Shown: positions 1-8,681, numbered from the stretch's first letter. The stretch: DNA of 64,000 nucleotides from an uncultured Alphaproteobacteria bacterium (GCA_902555695.1 CACDTV010000001.1:1-64000); one strand, 5' to 3'. Notes: a model not told the origin generated them from the letters alone. Numbers and translations: made by a program.

Positions 1-1
1 A

Positions 2-214
2 GACTACTTAAAATTGTATGACTCTTTTAAAGATGACATTGCGAAATATACTGATGGATTTGAGATGGGGTTTGTCAGAGATGGAAAAGTGATAATTGTA
101 GCAAATGTCACCGATGAGGAAAAATTTTATGCTTTGTTTGAAGATCCAAGATCAAAGGAATTTGATGCTAAATTTAATAATGTAGATGACGTATATAAGT
201 TGGAAAAAATGTAG
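2..214 (+). CDS. C-terminal part of an unknown small protein (cut by window start)
   Basis: The reading frame is open from base 2 with no stop and ends at the TAG at 212-214, so this is most likely the 3' end of a gene that starts outside the window. An in-frame TTG at 14 could serve as a start but has no ribosome binding site. About 70 residues are visible, acidic and soluble, without membrane segments or motifs that I recognise. The alternation of short hydrophobic strands with charged helices would suit a small ferredoxin-like alpha/beta fold, but that is a guess. Function unknown. Confidence 0.55.
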   Translation, partial: DYLKLYDSFKDDIAKYTDGFEMGFVRDGKVIIVANVTDEEKFYALFEDPRSKEFDAKFNNVDDVYKLEKM

Positions 215-229
215 TAATACCCAAATTGA

Positions 230-553
230 TCAACGGATATTTTCACGACAATTTTTTAAAATTGGTGGTAAAAAATCAAAATTAGCAGTCCATGCATAAT
301 GAATTTCAAGAGTATAAAATTCTATATCCTCCTGAGGAAAGTGACCCTCATCGTATTTATCCAATAGAGCTTGTTTTCTTTTATTCATTTCTTCAGAAGT
401 GTTAGGGTCTTTCATTTGTAAAAAAAAATCTTCGGCTAGCTCATAGGTTGCAATACAGATTATTTCCTCTTCATCATAAACTATATCTTTTTCATGATAG
501 CTATGAGAGGAAATAGAAATTAATGAGAATATAAATATCAGAACGAGTCTCAT
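230..553 (-). CDS. Small exported protein of unknown function
   Basis: The 107-residue product starts with a typical signal peptide: a basic start (MR), a hydrophobic core at about residues 3-14 and a serine-rich cleavage region near residues 15-19. The mature part is acidic and has Cys33 and Cys102, which could form a disulphide in the periplasm. No family is recognised. It stands alone on the minus strand between the partial gene at the window start and a tRNA on the plus strand. No clear Shine-Dalgarno precedes the ATG. The signal peptide is the main argument that it is real. Confidence 0.6.
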   Translation of the reverse strand: MRLVLIFIFSLISISSHSYHEKDIVYDEEEIICIATYELAEDFFLQMKDPNTSEEMNKRKQALLDKYDEGHFPQEDIEFYTLEIHYAWTANFDFLPPILKNCRENIR

Positions 554-665
554 AATTTTAACTTATCAAATAGTTCCCTTTTTTGTATTTATTCTCGGTT
601 TTTTCTCGGTTATATGATTTGAACTAACTACCGAATACTCTATTATGCTTATTCTACGCATGATT

Positions 666-741
666 GGGGCCATAGCTCAGCTGGGAGAGCGCTACGCTGG
701 CAGCGTAGAGGTCAGGGGTTCGATCCCCCTTGGCTCCACCA
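666..741 (+). tRNA. tRNA-Ala (anticodon GGC)
   Basis: A 76-base cloverleaf can be folded by eye. The acceptor stem GGGGCCA (666-672) pairs with TGGCTCC (731-737) with one G-U pair. The D arm contains AGCTCAGCTGGGAGAGC. The anticodon arm CTACG-CTGGCAG-CGTAG places GGC as anticodon. The T arm carries GGTTCGATCC. The discriminator base is A and the CCA end is encoded (739-741). The anticodon reads GCC and GCT alanine codons. Confidence 0.97.
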
Positions 742-756
742 AGATGAAATTAAAAA

Positions 757-963
757 ATGGAACAAAACTTAGATAAACTTTTTTCAATTAACTTTTTAGG
801 AACATGGCTTGTTACTCTAGCAGTAATAGCATTAGTAATTTTTGCTAGTTATAAAATATTTAATATTCTGTTTAAGTCAGAGATATACTTTAAAAAATCA
901 GCAATCAGCTATTTTTTAATTTTTATATTTATTTTCGGCTTCTTAATATACTTCTATAGTTAA
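757..963 (+). CDS. Possible small membrane protein
   Basis: A 68-residue reading frame starts 15 bases after the tRNA-Ala and encodes two strongly hydrophobic segments (about residues 12-35 and 46-67) separated by a short basic loop. Nothing resembles a known family. There is no good Shine-Dalgarno, and in AT-rich DNA such hydrophobic frames can arise by chance. It could be co-transcribed with the tRNA. If it is not a gene, the stretch 742-1106 holds nothing else I can see except the promoter region of the next gene. Confidence 0.4.
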   Translation: MEQNLDKLFSINFLGTWLVTLAVIALVIFASYKIFNILFKSEIYFKKSAISYFLIFIFIFGFLIYFYS

Positions 964-1106
964 TTAGCTAACAAAAATTATTTTATCTTTTGATATGCAA
1001 AATAGTCAGGTCAATTAGTCTATAAAATATTTAATTTAATTGTTAATAGAGTGTACTGTTAACTAATAAACTAAACTATTTAGGTAACAATGAAGGAGGG
1101 TAATAA

Positions 1107-1394
1107 ATGAGCATAGCAAGAGTAACAACAGTAAAAATGGACTCAAAGGAGGCAGCTGACGAACAAACACAAGGGTACGTACAAAGTGCGCCATCAGAAT
1201 TTCCACAAGCAAGTCAGTTAATTGGCATTAGAATTGATGATGTTACATTGATGGCGGTTACAATTTATCCTGATGCTGAAACTATGAAAGCAGCAGATGC
1301 AGCACGAGAAAAAAGATTAAATACTAATATAGAAAATAGGGTCTCAGTCGAGACAGTAGTTGGCGAAGTTACATTAGATCATCATAATCACTAA
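1107..1394 (+). CDS. Small soluble protein of unknown function
   Basis: The 95-residue product is preceded by a strong ribosome binding site (GAAGGAGGG, six bases before the ATG), which fixes the start. It is soluble, with a predicted strand-helix-strand pattern and a C-terminal HHNH cluster that could bind a metal. The pattern and size resemble small dimeric alpha/beta-barrel proteins of the antibiotic-biosynthesis-monooxygenase type, but no diagnostic residue supports that assignment. It stands alone and is followed by a hairpin terminator at 1418-1447. Confidence 0.75.
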   Translation: MSIARVTTVKMDSKEAADEQTQGYVQSAPSEFPQASQLIGIRIDDVTLMAVTIYPDAETMKAADAAREKRLNTNIENRVSVETVVGEVTLDHHNH

Positions 1395-1417
1395 TTATGA
1401 GGGTAATCAGACGAATA

Positions 1418-1447
1418 TAAAGCCTTTAGATCAGTCTAAAGGCTTTA
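1418..1447 (+). terminator. Intrinsic terminator between convergent genes
   Basis: A perfect 13-bp stem (TAAAGCCTTTAGA and its complement) with a TCAG loop is followed on the plus strand by TGATTTTT. It lies between the stop of the plus-strand small gene (1394) and the stop of dhaK on the minus strand (1454). The T-run favours termination of the plus-strand transcript; a bidirectional role is possible. Confidence 0.75.
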
Positions 1448-1453
1448 TGATTT

Positions 1454-2446
1454 TTAGACACCCCATCTCATAGCTGCTGTGTGAACAGATGAGTCCCAAT
1501 GCTTTAAAAGCTCTTCATCAAGCTTTGTAAGAGTAATAGAGGCACCCTGCATCTCAAGAGAAGTACAATAATTTCCAACAAGAGACCTTGATATCTTTAT
1601 ATTTTTTTTGTCTAACATATTTTTAGCGTTATCAAAAATTAGGTATAGCTCTGTTAAAGGAGTACCTCCCATACCATTGACGAATAAAAGAATTTCTTCG
1701 TTTGTCTCAGGCTTTAAATCCTCATTAATTGCCTCTAATAACTCGTTTGTAATCTCTTGTGCAGATTTCATTTTATCTCTTCTTCTTCCAGGTTCACCAT
1801 GAATTCCAACACCAAATTCCATTTCATCATCGCCTATATCAAAATTTGGTTTTCCTGCAGCCGGGACAGTGCAACTTGAAAATGCAACTCCCATAGAACC
1901 TGAATTTTTATTTACCTTATCCCCTAAGGCTTTACATTCTTGTAAGCTACCTCCGTGCTCAGCTAAAGAACCAACTATTTTTTCAACAACAACAGTAGCG
2001 GCAACACCTCTTCTACCAGTTGTAAATGAAGAGTCCTCCACAGCAACGTCATCATTTGTTAATACAGACTCATTTGGACCTTGCATCATCTCAGCTGCCA
2101 TTTGGAAATTCATTACATCTCCAGAATAGTTTTTAACGATAAATAAAACTCCAGCTCCGCTGTCTACTTTTTCAGCAGCAGCTAACATTTGATCAGGTGT
2201 GGGTGATGAAAAAACAAATCCGGGGCAGGCTGCATCCAGCATGCCGTAGCCGACTAAGCCACCATGCATGGGTTCGTGTCCACTCCCCCCTCCACTGATG
2301 AGAGCTACTTTTCCCTCTTTTGTGGGAGTGGCTCTGGTGATGAAGTTGGGGTCGTAGTGGCAGTTAACAATATCTTGATGCGCAGCACCAAAACCTTGCA
2401 GACTCTCCTTTAGAAAATCATCCGCTGAATTCATAAATTTTTTCAT
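1454..2446 (-). CDS. dhaK: Dihydroxyacetone kinase subunit DhaK
   Basis: This is the substrate-binding subunit of dihydroxyacetone kinase, in which a histidine holds dihydroxyacetone (or a similar short ketose) covalently while DhaL supplies the nucleotide. The 330 residues match the usual length. The glycine-rich SGGGSGHEP motif lies at residues 51-59 and the GIHGEPG motif at 214-220 contains the expected substrate-binding histidine (His216). It is the last gene of a sugar ABC transporter operon, 9 bases after dhaL. No DhaM or other PTS partner is in the window, so the kinase may use ATP directly with DhaL. The true substrate could be another triose or tetrulose. Confidence 0.93.
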   Translation of the reverse strand: MKKFMNSADDFLKESLQGFGAAHQDIVNCHYDPNFITRATPTKEGKVALISGGGSGHEPMHGGLVGYGMLDAACPGFVFSSPTPDQMLAAAEKVDSGAGVLFIVKNYSGDVMNFQMAAEMMQGPNESVLTNDDVAVEDSSFTTGRRGVAATVVVEKIVGSLAEHGGSLQECKALGDKVNKNSGSMGVAFSSCTVPAAGKPNFDIGDDEMEFGVGIHGEPGRRRDKMKSAQEITNELLEAINEDLKPETNEEILLFVNGMGGTPLTELYLIFDNAKNMLDKKNIKISRSLVGNYCTSLEMQGASITLTKLDEELLKHWDSSVHTAAMRWGV

Positions 2447-2455
2447 AGTATCCTC

Positions 2456-3085
2456 CTAACTATTTAACACTGACTCACAGACAGTTTTTATCATTAATTG
2501 TGAAGACCTGGCTCCAGGATCGATATGACCTTTCGCTCGCTCTCCTAAAAAAGAAGCTCTCCCTTTTGTAGCTAAAAGATCTTTTGTTGAAAACATCCCT
2601 TTTTCCGCCACTTCTATAGCTTCTTGAAGTATCTCTTTAACATCTTTGTTATCCTCGACACCTTTTTTAAGGCAGTTAGATACAGGTATGAGAACATCCA
2701 TCATTGTTTTTTCACCTACATCTGCTTTACCTCTTTGTTTTACAGCTTCCACACCATCTGCAAAAATTTCGATTGCCTTTTTATAATCAACACCATTATC
2801 TATATCGTTTCCTTTGGCCATGGTCATAAATAATGTGCCAAACAGGGCTCCAGATGAGCCACCAATACCAGAAAGAACTTTCATTGCTATTTGATTTAGA
2901 GCTTTAGACATTGGCAAATCTTTAATTACAGCTTCTAATTCTATAACCAGCTTGATTCCTCTTTGGACATTAAAAATATGATCCCCATCTCCTATTTCTT
3001 GGTCCAATTTTTCTATTTCACTTGCATTTGCATCAATTACAGCTTGAATTTCTTTTGCTCTATGGATTAAAAAATTAACACTCAT
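2456..3085 (-). CDS. dhaL: Dihydroxyacetone kinase ADP/ATP-binding subunit DhaL
   Basis: DhaL carries the nucleotide and magnesium site and transfers phosphate to the ketose held by DhaK. The 209-residue length is typical. The acidic metal motif EIGDGDH (residues 30-36) and the GGSSGALFGT nucleotide-loop motif (about 75-84) are intact. Its start overlaps the end of the upstream ATPase gene by four bases (ATGA), which indicates translational coupling. In PTS-dependent systems DhaL keeps ADP permanently and is recharged by DhaM; no such partner is visible here. Confidence 0.92.
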   Translation of the reverse strand: MSVNFLIHRAKEIQAVIDANASEIEKLDQEIGDGDHIFNVQRGIKLVIELEAVIKDLPMSKALNQIAMKVLSGIGGSSGALFGTLFMTMAKGNDIDNGVDYKKAIEIFADGVEAVKQRGKADVGEKTMMDVLIPVSNCLKKGVEDNKDVKEILQEAIEVAEKGMFSTKDLLATKGRASFLGERAKGHIDPGARSSQLMIKTVCESVLNS

Positions 3086-4092
3086 TGCACGCTCATTCCT
3101 TTTTCGTCAAAAAATAAAATTTTATTTTGATCTATTGCAAAATTTACTTTGTCCCCTTTTTGTCCTTGGAATGCTCCTTGATATAAGGATAAAATTTCTG
3201 CTCCATTAAAGTCTAACTCTACCACAGTTTCTGCACCGAGAGACTCAACAGTTTTAATTGAGCCTGAAAGTTCACCTTCTCCTATCTTAATGTGCTCAGG
3301 TCTTAGACCAAGTTGACTTGCTTTATCTGGTGATGAAGTATTTAAAGAAGCTCTGTTGAGAATATTTATTTTTGGTGAACCTAATCTATTTGCAACATAA
3401 ATAGATTTTGGATTATTATATATATCTTCTGGTTTATCAATCTGGGCGATCTTACCATTTTCTAATACTCCGATGCGATCTGCCATAGTTGTAGCTTCAG
3501 CTTGATCATGTGTGACGTAGAGAATTGTGGAGCCTAAATTTAATTGAATTTTTTTCAGTTCGACTCTCAAACTTTCCCTTAATTTTGCATCAAGGGATGA
3601 AAGAGGCTCATCCATTAAATATATACTTGGGTCTCTAACTAAAGCACGACCTATCGCAACTCTTTGCATTTCTCCCCCTGATAATTCAGTAGCTTTGTTG
3701 TCTAATTTAGCTGAAATCTTCAACATTTCCGCTATTTTTGTGACTTTTTCTCTAATCTTGTCTTCTGGGATTTTTCTAAGAGGAGACCGAAGAGGAAAAG
3801 CTAAATTGTCGTAAACCTTATAATGAGGGTATAAAGAGTATTGTTGAAATACAAACGCTGTGTCTCTTGCTGCAGGCTGAGCCTCTGAGAAATCTTCATC
3901 ATCAAAAAGGATCTTTCCTTTATCAATTTTTTCTAAACCTGCTATTGATCTTAATGTTGTTGTTTTACCTGCACCGGTTGGCCCCAATAATACAAAAAAC
4001 TCTCCATCATTTACTGTAAAGCTAATATCATCTAAAGCCTTAATAGTTTTATCATATATTTTTGTAATATTTTGTAGTTCTACTTTAGACAT
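3082..4092 (-). CDS. Sugar ABC transporter ATPase (second of two, MalK/UgpC type)
   Basis: This is a 336-residue ATP-binding subunit with a canonical Walker A (GPTGAGKT, residues 37-44), signature LSGGEMQR (137-144), Walker B (157-162) and a C-terminal regulatory OB-type domain from about residue 235. It sits directly after another, different ATPase gene (1-base overlap). Operons with two dissimilar MalK-type ATPases are known for glycerol-type importers (GlpST), where they act as a heterodimer, so the same arrangement is likely here. The substrate is unknown; a sugar, polyol or triose is suggested by the neighbours. Confidence 0.9.
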   Translation of the reverse strand: MSKVELQNITKIYDKTIKALDDISFTVNDGEFFVLLGPTGAGKTTTLRSIAGLEKIDKGKILFDDEDFSEAQPAARDTAFVFQQYSLYPHYKVYDNLAFPLRSPLRKIPEDKIREKVTKIAEMLKISAKLDNKATELSGGEMQRVAIGRALVRDPSIYLMDEPLSSLDAKLRESLRVELKKIQLNLGSTILYVTHDQAEATTMADRIGVLENGKIAQIDKPEDIYNNPKSIYVANRLGSPKINILNRASLNTSSPDKASQLGLRPEHIKIGEGELSGSIKTVESLGAETVVELDFNGAEILSLYQGAFQGQKGDKVNFAIDQNKILFFDEKGMSVQ

Positions 4093-5174
4093 TAACTCAT
4101 AAACTCACTTTGAAGTGCCTTATCATTTGAACCATCAAAAATTATTTGGTTATTATTAAGAGTATCAAATTGAATTTGCTCATTAATATTAACTTGTGTG
4201 TCACTATCAACTCTAATTTTTATATTTCCGAGTTGAGTTTCAATTGTAAGAATTTTTCTTGAACCTAAGTATTCAACACCAAAGACATTGCCTTTTACGC
4301 CATTTTCAGAAACTAATTTTAAATTCTCTGGCCTTACACCTAAAAAATTTTCATTGGAGTCTGTTCCTTCTTTTTGTTCAGGGATATTTAATGATGAGTC
4401 TAATAATTTAATACTCGATTGACTTGGAGAAATTTTCTCATTTATGGGTATGAAGTTCATTCCTGGTGATCCAATAAAATTGGCAACAAACTTTGTTTTA
4501 GGTTTATTATAAATAACTTTTGGTGAGTCTGCCTGCAACACCACTCCCTCATTCATTACTGCTATTCGATCAGCCATCGACATTGCCTCTTGTTGATCGT
4601 GCGTTACATAAACTGTAGTTGCATCAATATCATCGTGAAGTTTTCTTAATTCCAAACACATCAATTCTCTAAATTCTGCATCAAGTGTGCCCAAAGGTTC
4701 ATCCATTAAAAATGCTTTAGGTCTTCTGACTAGCGCTCTTCCGAGTGCAACACGTTGGCGATCACCTCCTGCTAAAGAGGATACTTTTGATTTTAATAAG
4801 TGATCAATTCTAAGAAGCTTTGCAGCTTCCAGAACTTTAGCATCTACTTCGCTTCGTGAGAGCTTTTGCATTTTCAGTGGGAAAGCCAGATTATTTCTTA
4901 CATTCATGTGTGGATAGAGTGCAAAAAGCTGAAAAACAAAGGCTATATCTCGCTGAGAGGCCCTTAGATAGCCCACATCTTCCTTATCCAAATATATATT
5001 TCCAGAAGTTGGTAGCTCTAAACCAGCAATCATTCTTAAAGTGGTAGTTTTTCCACAACCTGAAGGACCAAGTAAAACGAAGAATTCTTTATTTTCAATA
5101 ATAAGATTGGAGTTTTTCACTGCTACGAAATCTCCAAAAGATTTATGTAAATTTTTAATTTCTATTTCTGCCAT
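4092..5174 (-). CDS. Sugar ABC transporter ATPase (first of two, altered signature motif)
   Basis: The 360-residue subunit has Walker A GPSGCGKT (36-43) and Walker B FLMDEP (155-160), but its signature reads SLAGGDRQR (about 134-142) instead of LSGGQ-QR, so one composite ATP site of the presumed heterodimer may work poorly. A C-terminal MalK-like regulatory domain follows. The frame stays open to 5321, but the ATG at 5174 is chosen because the family begins with the MAEIEIKNL strand and because it lies 2 bases after the preceding small membrane-protein gene. Confidence 0.9.
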   Translation of the reverse strand: MAEIEIKNLHKSFGDFVAVKNSNLIIENKEFFVLLGPSGCGKTTTLRMIAGLELPTSGNIYLDKEDVGYLRASQRDIAFVFQLFALYPHMNVRNNLAFPLKMQKLSRSEVDAKVLEAAKLLRIDHLLKSKVSSLAGGDRQRVALGRALVRRPKAFLMDEPLGTLDAEFRELMCLELRKLHDDIDATTVYVTHDQQEAMSMADRIAVMNEGVVLQADSPKVIYNKPKTKFVANFIGSPGMNFIPINEKISPSQSSIKLLDSSLNIPEQKEGTDSNENFLGVRPENLKLVSENGVKGNVFGVEYLGSRKILTIETQLGNIKIRVDSDTQVNINEQIQFDTLNNNQIIFDGSNDKALQSEFMS

Positions 5175-5176
5175 GG

Positions 5177-5368
5177 CTAATCTGGGAAATGACTTGTGAT
5201 CACAAATCCGATAGTTCCCACCAAAATAACGATAAAAGAATATGTATACATCCACATAGCAAAAGGCTGCATCAGCATAAATACACCCAATAAAATTAAA
5301 ACGGTTGATGCATTTTCCCAAATAGATCTTCTAAAAATTCTTCTCAATAAACTTTTTTTCTCAGCCAT
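5177..5368 (-). CDS. Small two-helix membrane protein of the sugar ABC operon
   Basis: The 63-residue product has a basic N-terminus (KKSLLRRIFRR) and two hydrophobic segments (about 19-38 and 41-58). Its ATG overlaps the TAA of the upstream permease (TAATG), so it is translated as part of the operon. The longer frame to 5482 only overlaps the permease and is not used. Glycerol-type ABC operons carry a small integral membrane protein (DUF2160) in the same place, but I cannot confirm homology. It may be an accessory subunit of the importer. Confidence 0.75.
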   Translation of the reverse strand: MAEKKSLLRRIFRRSIWENASTVLILLGVFMLMQPFAMWMYTYSFIVILVGTIGFVITSHFPD

Positions 5369-6312
5369 TATTTTCTTACCGCTCCAAATGTTATTCCCCT
5401 TAGAAGATGCTTTCTCAATACAACTGTAAATATCATCACTGGGATTAAAAATAATGTTGTCCCTGCTCCAATAGCAGGCCAATCAAGACCACCCTCTCCT
5501 ATAATTGTTGGGATAAATGGTGGTGCAGTTTGCGCATTAAATTGTGTTAGTAAAACAGCAAATGCATATTCATTCCAAGAGAATATCATGCAGAAAATTG
5601 CTGTTGCTGCAATACCTGTAGTTGCTTGCGGAAGGACTACTTTAAAAAATGCTTGCATTCTAGAGTAACCATCTATCATCGCAGCCTCCTCATACTCTCT
5701 CGGTATCTCATCCATAAAGCCTTTTAACAGCCAAACTGACAAACTTAAATTTACAACAGTGTACAGAATAATCATGCCAACGTGAGTATCACCAAGACCA
5801 AGTTTTCTGTACATAATAAATATAGGTACTGCCACTGCTATTGGTGGGAACATTCTCGTAGATAAAATAAAAAATAATAAATCATCTTTCAGTGGGACTT
5901 TAAATCTTGAAAGAGCATAGGCAGCTAAGGAGCCTAAAAATACCGAAAAGAACGTTGCACCAAATCCAATTATCAAAGAATTGGAATACCTCGGTAAAAA
6001 TTTCGATGGACCTGTTATGACCATTTCTCTACTGCGAACTAACTCCTCATACCATGTATCTGGTGGTGGAAGAGAGTCCAAATAATCCTTCGGTTGTCTT
6101 GATCGATTTGTAAATAAATTCACATAACCCTCTAAAGATGGTTCAAAAAAGACCTCTGGTGGGTAAGAGATAGCACTATCAACACTTTTAAAGCTTGTAG
6201 CAACCATCCATGTGATCGGTATAAGGGTTACAATCATGTAAACGATTATGATAGTGGCAGCTAATTTTCTTGAAAATCCTGTTGCTTCTAATGGTGATCT
6301 TGAAGTGTCCAT
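5368..6312 (-). CDS. Sugar ABC transporter permease (MalG type)
   Basis: This is an inner-membrane permease of 314 residues with about six hydrophobic helices and the cytoplasmic EAA loop (EEAAMIDGYSRMQAFFKVVLP) that docks onto the ATPase. The first helix is followed by a long periplasmic section of some 75 residues (about 35-110) with a DSLPPPDTW stretch, longer than in most MalG proteins. It pairs with the adjacent MalF-like permease, whose stop it overlaps (position 6312). Confidence 0.92.
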   Translation of the reverse strand: MDTSRSPLEATGFSRKLAATIIIVYMIVTLIPITWMVATSFKSVDSAISYPPEVFFEPSLEGYVNLFTNRSRQPKDYLDSLPPPDTWYEELVRSREMVITGPSKFLPRYSNSLIIGFGATFFSVFLGSLAAYALSRFKVPLKDDLLFFILSTRMFPPIAVAVPIFIMYRKLGLGDTHVGMIILYTVVNLSLSVWLLKGFMDEIPREYEEAAMIDGYSRMQAFFKVVLPQATTGIAATAIFCMIFSWNEYAFAVLLTQFNAQTAPPFIPTIIGEGGLDWPAIGAGTTLFLIPVMIFTVVLRKHLLRGITFGAVRK

Positions 6313-7214
6313 TATCTCTCTTTAATTTTGTTCATAACTTTTACATACACATTTCCAAAGCCGAATATGGTGACAAATAATATTACAGCAAAAGCAGAGC
6401 TGTAACCTGTTTTCCATTTTTCAAATGCTTCACGTTTTAAATTGATTGATGCTAGTTCAGTCGCCGATCCTGGGCCACCTGAAGTAAGCTCAGCGACCAG
6501 ATCAAACATTTTGAAATTCTCGATCCCTCTAAATAATAATGCAAGAAGTAGAAAAGGAAGGACAGATGGCAATGTTATATGGATAAATTGCTGCCACTTA
6601 CTAGCTCGGTCAACTTCTGCAGCCTCGTACAAATAATTTGGGATTGATCTTAATCCTGCCAGACAAATTAACATGGTAAAAGGTGTCCACATCCATGTGT
6701 CGACAATCACAATTGACCAAGGGGCTAAAGTGCTTGAACCAATCATATCAAAAATACCAAAGTCATAGAAAAAATTAACTACGTAATTAAACAAACCTAC
6801 TTGAGGATTATATAAGTATGTCCAAAATACACCTACGACTGCAGGAGAAAGCATCATTGGTAAAACTATTAAAGTAGTGAGTAATTCATTACCTTTAAAT
6901 TTTTTATTTAAAAGAAGAGCAAGACCCAATCCAATTAATGCTTGTAAGACTAATGTCCAACAAACGAAGTGGGCAGTTATTTGCATCTTTTCCCATATCT
7001 CTTCTTTTCCTAAAATCTTTTTATAGTTTTTTAAACCCACAAATTTTACTTCTCTACCTATTTTATTGGCATAAAAATTGGTGAATGACATCCTTATGGC
7101 ATAGATGAGAGGATAAATATTTATAGCAAGTAATAGAATTAAAGTTGGTGCTATGAAAATCCAGGCTATTGCTTTATCAGATAAGCCTTTGAACTTTTTA
7201 ACAGCACTTTTCAT
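6312..7214 (-). CDS. Sugar ABC transporter permease (MalF type)
   Basis: A 300-residue integral membrane protein with six predicted helices and an EAA loop (EAAEVDRASKWQQFIHITLP) near residue 200. It is the second permease of the importer. It follows the binding-protein gene after a gap of about 55 bases that holds a strong hairpin (7230-7253), which probably lowers permease expression relative to the binding protein. Confidence 0.92.
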   Translation of the reverse strand: MKSAVKKFKGLSDKAIAWIFIAPTLILLLAINIYPLIYAIRMSFTNFYANKIGREVKFVGLKNYKKILGKEEIWEKMQITAHFVCWTLVLQALIGLGLALLLNKKFKGNELLTTLIVLPMMLSPAVVGVFWTYLYNPQVGLFNYVVNFFYDFGIFDMIGSSTLAPWSIVIVDTWMWTPFTMLICLAGLRSIPNYLYEAAEVDRASKWQQFIHITLPSVLPFLLLALLFRGIENFKMFDLVAELTSGGPGSATELASINLKREAFEKWKTGYSSAFAVILFVTIFGFGNVYVKVMNKIKER

Positions 7215-7229
7215 ATATGTTTTAGATTG

Positions 7230-7253
7230 AAGGGTGGGATTGATCCCACCCTT
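7230..7253 (-). terminator. Hairpin between binding-protein and permease genes
   Basis: A perfect 10-bp GC-rich stem (AAGGGTGGGA with TCCCACCCTT) and a four-base loop lies 17 bases after the binding-protein stop. There is no long T-run after it on the minus strand, so it is more likely an attenuating or mRNA-stabilising stem than a full terminator. It would explain high binding-protein and low permease levels. Confidence 0.7.
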
Positions 7254-7269
7254 TATATTAATTTAGTGA

Positions 7270-8580
7270 TTAAATTTTACCGTCGTCTTCGAAGACTTCA
7301 GTCCAATCATCAATAATTTTGTCTAATGCGTCTTTTGCAGAACCTTTTCCATTCACAACGTAGTCATGAATTCTCTCCTGCATTGGAAGCATTAATTCAA
7401 CAAATGTAGGCTCTTGCCAAAAGTCTTTGACGATGCCCATTGAGTCAAGGAAGCCTTGTGCGTAAACAGCTGAGTCAACGAAATCAGGTGATCCAAGAAC
7501 ATCCATATGACATGAATATCCTCCTAAATCCCACCATTTTTGTTGAATATCTGGCTTTGCAAACCACTTCATGTATTCAAGAGCCAAGTCTTGTTTGTCA
7601 GAGTAACTCACAACTGAGATACCTTGACCACCAAGAGTAGCTGCACATACGTTTTGACATGGGTTAGCAAAGAAACCAGAAACTCTTCCGTCACTGTCTT
7701 CTTTAGAAACGCCAGGCCAGAAAGCATACCAGTTCATTTGAAATGCAACCTGTCCTGATTTATATGCATCAAGATTTGCGACCATATAAGCATCAGAATG
7801 CCCTGGAGGTGCACAATCTTCGTACATTTTTCTATAAAATTCAACAGCCTCTACAGAAGCATCTGAGTTAAAATAACCGTCCATCTCGTATGGGTTATCA
7901 GGATTTTCGTACTGCATACCCCATGCATACATGGCTGCTGTTACACCCATGGTGATACCTTCAGATCCACGCTCTGTATTAATAGCTGCACCATATCTTA
8001 CTTGTCCATCAATTTCTCTTCCTTGGAAGAAAGTACACATGTCATATAACTCATCCCAAGTTTTTGGAACACCTAGATCATATCCATGCTTACTTTTAAA
8101 TTCAGCTTGAAGCTCTGGTCTATCAAACCAGTCTTTTCGATAAGCCCATGCTAAAGCATCACCCATTGCTGGAAGAGCGTAATAGTTAGGTGATCCTTTT
8201 GGCCATGTTGAATATGCGTAAACAGTTGCTGGGTTAAAATCATCCATTGAAATTCCGTTGGCATCAAAGAAATCATTTAACTTAACATAGTGACCATATT
8301 CAGCACCTTGTCCAATCCACTGTGAGTCACCAATTAACAAGTCAAAAGTTTTACCTTGGTTATTTAACTCGTTAAGCATTCTCTCAGCAAAATTTGGCCA
8401 TGGCACAAATTCGAAGTTCATTTCAACGCCTGTTTCAGCTGTAAATTCTTTACTTAATTCTTGTAAGGCATTAGCAGGATCCCAAGCGGCCCAGCCCAAA
8501 GTCAAAGACTCAGATTTAGCATTCAAAGAAAAAAGTAAGGCAAAAACAGGAACTAGAAATACAGATAGTATTTTTCTCAT
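7270..8580 (-). CDS. Sugar ABC transporter substrate-binding protein
   Basis: This is a periplasmic binding protein of the extracellular solute-binding family 1 (MalE-like), 436 residues. It has a clear signal peptide (MRKILSVFLVPVFALLF, cleavage near residue 24). The start at 8580 is preferred over the ATA- or TTG-type upstream codons because GAGGAGG lies just upstream. The mature protein is rich in Trp and Tyr, as expected for stacking against sugar rings. It heads the importer operon and diverges from an isomerase and a dehydrogenase gene. The ligand cannot be read from sequence. Confidence 0.93.
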   Translation of the reverse strand: MRKILSVFLVPVFALLFSLNAKSESLTLGWAAWDPANALQELSKEFTAETGVEMNFEFVPWPNFAERMLNELNNQGKTFDLLIGDSQWIGQGAEYGHYVKLNDFFDANGISMDDFNPATVYAYSTWPKGSPNYYALPAMGDALAWAYRKDWFDRPELQAEFKSKHGYDLGVPKTWDELYDMCTFFQGREIDGQVRYGAAINTERGSEGITMGVTAAMYAWGMQYENPDNPYEMDGYFNSDASVEAVEFYRKMYEDCAPPGHSDAYMVANLDAYKSGQVAFQMNWYAFWPGVSKEDSDGRVSGFFANPCQNVCAATLGGQGISVVSYSDKQDLALEYMKWFAKPDIQQKWWDLGGYSCHMDVLGSPDFVDSAVYAQGFLDSMGIVKDFWQEPTFVELMLPMQERIHDYVVNGKGSAKDALDKIIDDWTEVFEDDGKI

Positions 8581-8615
8581 GTTATTATTCCTCCTCTTTA
8601 ATAACAAACTGGCTG

Positions 8616-8644
8616 ATTATACAGTCTTTTTACATATTTATAAA
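8616..8644 (-). promoter_or_regulatory. Promoter of the sugar ABC/dhaKL operon
   Basis: On the minus strand a perfect TATAAT (complement of 8616-8621) is preceded by TTTATA (complement of 8639-8644) with a 17-base spacer. The predicted transcript would start near 8609 and carry a leader of about 29 bases with a strong GAGGAGG site before the ATG at 8580. Confidence 0.65.
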
Positions 8645-8681
8645 TGCAGATTATTCATAGTTTTAAAAACATTTTAAATAG

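Noticed and set aside
4092..5321. Longer start (5321) of the first ATPase
   Set aside because: The added 49 residues are read from the small membrane-protein gene in another frame; the family N-terminus begins at 5174.
1454..8580. Firm call of a glycerol ABC transporter
   Set aside because: Two ATPases and a small membrane protein are similar, but the binding protein is shorter than I remember for GlpV and no glycerol kinase or dehydrogenase follows.
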